From assembly GCA_963933885.1 (NCBI GenBank), contig CAWVWF010000056.1, positions 1-17,460 on the forward strand: a stretch of DNA of 17,460 nucleotides. The letters are read 5' to 3'. The position numbers were made by a program, and so were the translations under genes. The notes below the pieces were generated by a model. That model made no database searches, was not told the origin of the DNA, and worked only from the letters and a program-made list of their open reading frames with translations. Source of the stretch: CAWVWF01 sp963933885. GTDB taxonomy: Bacteria > Bacteroidota > Bacteroidia > Flavobacteriales_C > GCA-002722245. This document shows positions 15,389-17,460 of this stretch, piece after piece. Each line of letters begins with the position of its first letter. Position 1 is the stretch's first letter.

Positions 15389-15994
15389 TTATTTAGGTAC
15401 TGCCAGAGAATCAGTAACTGTCCCCGAAGTATCTACTGGCTGAACAACCTCTTTAGGAGCTTTATCGTCAGAAGGTATTAATCCAAAGAATGTTGGATCA
15501 AGGAACAATGTTCCCGCAATACCACAAATAACGGCTACTAAAGTTAAAAGTGACGTAACAAACTTTCTAAGTTTCTTTGTTTCGTCTTCCTTAATTTTAT
15601 GAATAGCTATTCTTTTAATATCATTTTGTACACGAATAAAAGCACTTTTGTTTTTTACAACATAATCATAAGCACCATATTTTACTGAGTTAACAGCAAC
15701 ATCAATATTTTCCTGTCCAGAAAGCATGATTATTTCAGCGTGTAATTTTTCTTCTTTAACTTTCTTTAGAATTTCTAAACCACTAATAGCATCAGAATTC
15801 TCGCTATTTAAGAAGTAATCCAAAACCATAACATCAGGCTTTTTTTTACTAGCTTTCGCTGCTTCAATTGCAGCCTCTCCAGAAGTAAATTGTTTTATAT
15901 CAAAAGACCTATTTTGAGATAAGGTATGAACCGCTGTTTTAAGATACATATCATCATCATCTACCAAGAAAATTAAAGTTCGTTTTGAAGCCAT
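15389..15994 (-). CDS. Receiver-domain protein with C-terminal membrane anchor
   Basis: A 201-residue response regulator without a recognisable output domain. Residues about 5-125 form a receiver: acidic VDDDD (11-15), phosphoacceptor Asp59 in VMVLDY, Ser92 in MLSGQ at the Thr/Ser position, and Lys114 in YVVKN. A basic, helical linker (126-144) leads to one hydrophobic segment, about 145-165 (FVTSLLTLVAVICGIAGTLFL). After it comes a polar tail of about 36 residues rich in Pro, Thr and acidic residues. Positive charges before the segment predict an N-inside, C-outside orientation, which keeps the receiver in the cytoplasm and exposes the tail to the periplasm. It begins 9 nt after the HPt gene and ends at a terminator. 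It is probably the final phosphate acceptor or a phosphate sink of this relay; output unknown. Confidence 0.85.
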   Translation of the reverse strand: MASKRTLIFLVDDDDMYLKTAVHTLSQNRSFDIKQFTSGEAAIEAAKASKKKPDVMVLDYFLNSENSDAISGLEILKKVKEEKLHAEIIMLSGQENIDVAVNSVKYGAYDYVVKNKSAFIRVQNDIKRIAIHKIKEDETKKLRKFVTSLLTLVAVICGIAGTLFLDPTFFGLIPSDDKAPKEVVQPVDTSGTVTDSLAVPK

Positions 15995-16003
15995 AATAAA
16001 AGT

Positions 16004-16366
16004 TTAATCGTTTTTTAATTTATCTAATTCCAGTAATAGTTCTTTTTCTGCTTTAAAATACTCTTCATGCATTTCATTGATCATATTAGGAATCTCATCA
16101 AGATTCTCACCTTCTAATCCGAAATTTTGTAAAGTTTTACTCAAAGTTACCATATTATCCATTCCCATGAACGAATAACTTGTTTTTAATTTATGAGCTA
16201 GTCCACCAATAGTTTTCCAATCTTCAGTCGCAATACTTTCCTTCATCGTTTTAATAGACTCAGGTGTTGTTTTAGTAAACGACTCAAGCATTTCAATCAT
16301 AAAATCGTTACTCCCCATAGCTAAATCATTAAGATAAGTCATGTCAATATGTTTATAATCGCTCAT
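16004..16366 (-). CDS. Stand-alone histidine phosphotransfer (HPt) protein
   Basis: A 120-residue all-helical protein. The HPt motif AHKLKTSYSFMG (residues 57-68) carries the phospho-accepting His58, the conserved Lys61 and the small-residue pattern of the four-helix bundle. It should accept phosphate from the receiver of the hybrid kinase and pass it to the next receiver. Its ATG overlaps the kinase stop codon by one base (TAATG), a typical translational-coupling junction. The receiver gene follows after 9 nt. Separate small HPt genes beside a hybrid kinase usually mark a dedicated phosphorelay. Confidence 0.9.
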   Translation of the reverse strand: MSDYKHIDMTYLNDLAMGSNDFMIEMLESFTKTTPESIKTMKESIATEDWKTIGGLAHKLKTSYSFMGMDNMVTLSKTLQNFGLEGENLDEIPNMINEMHEEYFKAEKELLLELDKLKND

Positions 16367-17460
16367 TATTTTAATATCAAATTTGAAATTTTTATTTTTA
16401 AATTATCAGGATGAAATGGTTTTAATATAAAATCATTCATTCCTGCATCCATATATTTTTGATCATCACCTTGCGTAAATACAAAAGCTGTCATGGCTAA
16501 AATTGGAATAGATTGCTTAATCCCTTCAAATTCTGTCCGGATAACTTTCGTCGCTTCTAGACCATCCATTTCTGGCATCATTATATCCATCAAAACTACA
16601 TCAAAATCTTCCGATTTCAACTTTTCTAACGCAATTAATCCATTTTCAGCAATAACGGGTAAACAACCAAAGTTCATTAATACACGTTTTGCTAAAATTT
16701 GATTCATTTCATTATCCTCAACTAACAAAACTTTAGTTCCAGTTAAATCAATTTTATCAGCATCTAATCTTTCTTCATCAGGCTTTTTAGTCTTTTCCTT
16801 AATGGATTGAAGTGGAAGTTCTACAATAAATGATGCCCCTTTATCAATTTCACTTTCTACTCTAATATTTCCGCCCATAAGGACAACCAGTTTTTTAACA
16901 ATCGTTAAACCTAAACCAGTTCCACCGTACTTACGAGTTGTATCTCCTTTTGCTTGGATAAAGCTTTCAAAAACAGACTCTTGTTTTTCTGGTGAAATTC
17001 CAATACCAGTATCTTTACAAATAATTGAAATAAGTTCACATTCATCTTGATTACCAATATTCTTTATGCTAATTGTAACTCCACCTTCATGTGTGAATTT
17101 TAAAGAATTACTAATTAGGTTTAATAAAATTTGGCTTATCCTAACCGAGTCACCTAAAACAATTTCAGGTACGCCTTCTTCAATTTCAAGTTTTAAAAAG
17201 AGATTATTATCCTTTGCAATATTTTTTTCTAAATTGATCACATCATTTAGCATCTTATGAAAACCAAATTCAGTATTATTAATGTTCATTTTCCCAGCTT
17301 CAATCTTAGAAAAATCAAGAATATCATTAATAATTACAATTAAGTTTTCACCAGAAATCTTAATTGAATTCAAGTAATTAATTTGCTCAACTGATAATTC
17401 AGAATTTAAAAGTAAACGAGTAAATCCAATAATTGCATTCATTGGCGTTCTAATTTCATG
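16366..17460 (-). CDS. Hybrid sensor histidine kinase, C-terminal part (5' end outside window)
   Basis: 364 residues are visible; the sensor region lies beyond the window. The visible part begins exactly at the H-box, HEIRTPMNAIIGF, so the phosphorylated His is the first visible residue. The ATG at 17442 inside this motif is not a real start. The dimerisation helices run to about residue 75. The ATPase domain shows the N-box (LLNLISNSLKFT, about 113-124), DTGIG (150-154) and GGTGLGL (179-185). A C-terminal receiver (about 243-364) has VEDNEMN (247-253), phosphoacceptor Asp292 in LMDIMMP, Thr in AMTA and Lys347 in LKPF. All catalytic residues are present. It reads directly into the HPt gene through a TAATG overlap. 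The signal sensed cannot be told from what is visible. Confidence 0.93.
   Translation of the reverse strand, partial: HEIRTPMNAIIGFTRLLLNSELSVEQINYLNSIKISGENLIVIINDILDFSKIEAGKMNINNTEFGFHKMLNDVINLEKNIAKDNNLFLKLEIEEGVPEIVLGDSVRISQILLNLISNSLKFTHEGGVTISIKNIGNQDECELISIICKDTGIGISPEKQESVFESFIQAKGDTTRKYGGTGLGLTIVKKLVVLMGGNIRVESEIDKGASFIVELPLQSIKEKTKKPDEERLDADKIDLTGTKVLLVEDNEMNQILAKRVLMNFGCLPVIAENGLIALEKLKSEDFDVVLMDIMMPEMDGLEATKVIRTEFEGIKQSIPILAMTAFVFTQGDDQKYMDAGMNDFILKPFHPDNLKIKISNLILK

Noticed and set aside
17066..17260. Plus-strand frames inside the kinase, der, ilvB and SpmA-SpmB genes
   Set aside because: They lie wholly within well-supported genes on the other strand, lack motifs and look like antisense shadows.

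Overview
The window looks like chromosomal DNA of a low-GC member of the Bacteroidota, most likely Flavobacteriales. The pointers are a secreted protein ending in a gliding-motility-type (T9SS type B) C-terminal domain, the fused SpmA-SpmB membrane protein usual in that phylum, AT-rich spacers with few Shine-Dalgarno sequences, and promoter elements of the Bacteroidota TTTG / TAnnTTTG type. No rRNA, tRNA, insertion sequence, phage gene or CRISPR array was seen.

Layout. (1) 1-1976, plus strand: the end of a surface-polysaccharide cluster, with the tail of dTDP-glucose 4,6-dehydratase, a WbpP-type UDP-GlcNAc 4-epimerase and a PHP-type (CpsB/YwqE) tyrosine-protein phosphatase, packed as one operon. 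(2) 2087-5164, plus: a 1025-residue secreted beta-helix protein. (3) 5236-5825: a short hairpin, a decayed lipoprotein gene (two frameshifts and one stop) and a strong bidirectional terminator. (4) 5849-8051, minus: era and der, two ribosome-assembly GTPases in one operon. (5) 8228-9529, minus: the SpmA-SpmB fusion. (6) 9628-10956, plus: an unrecognised outer-membrane protein with a helical N-terminal part and a beta-barrel. (7) 10959-15240, minus: ilvD, then ilvB-ilvN, for branched-chain amino acid synthesis. (8) 15389-17460, minus: a phosphorelay operon of hybrid histidine kinase (5' end outside the window), separate HPt protein, and a receiver protein with a C-terminal membrane anchor.

The most interesting element is in the 327-base gap between ilvD and ilvB. 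Read on the minus strand it holds, in order, a promoter with a perfect TAGATTTG -7 box, an 18-codon reading frame whose product carries the run Ile-Val-Leu-Leu-Val, a GC-rich hairpin followed by a U-tract, and then ilvB. This is the arrangement of a ribosome-mediated transcription attenuator that senses charged Ile/Val/Leu tRNAs. It would let ilvBN (acetolactate synthase) be controlled separately from ilvD.

Other points worth a second look are the membrane-anchored receiver without an output domain, the terminator-like hairpin inside the 3' coding end of the outer-membrane protein gene, and a 16-bp palindrome spanning the stop codons of that gene and ilvN, which converge with only 2 bp between them.
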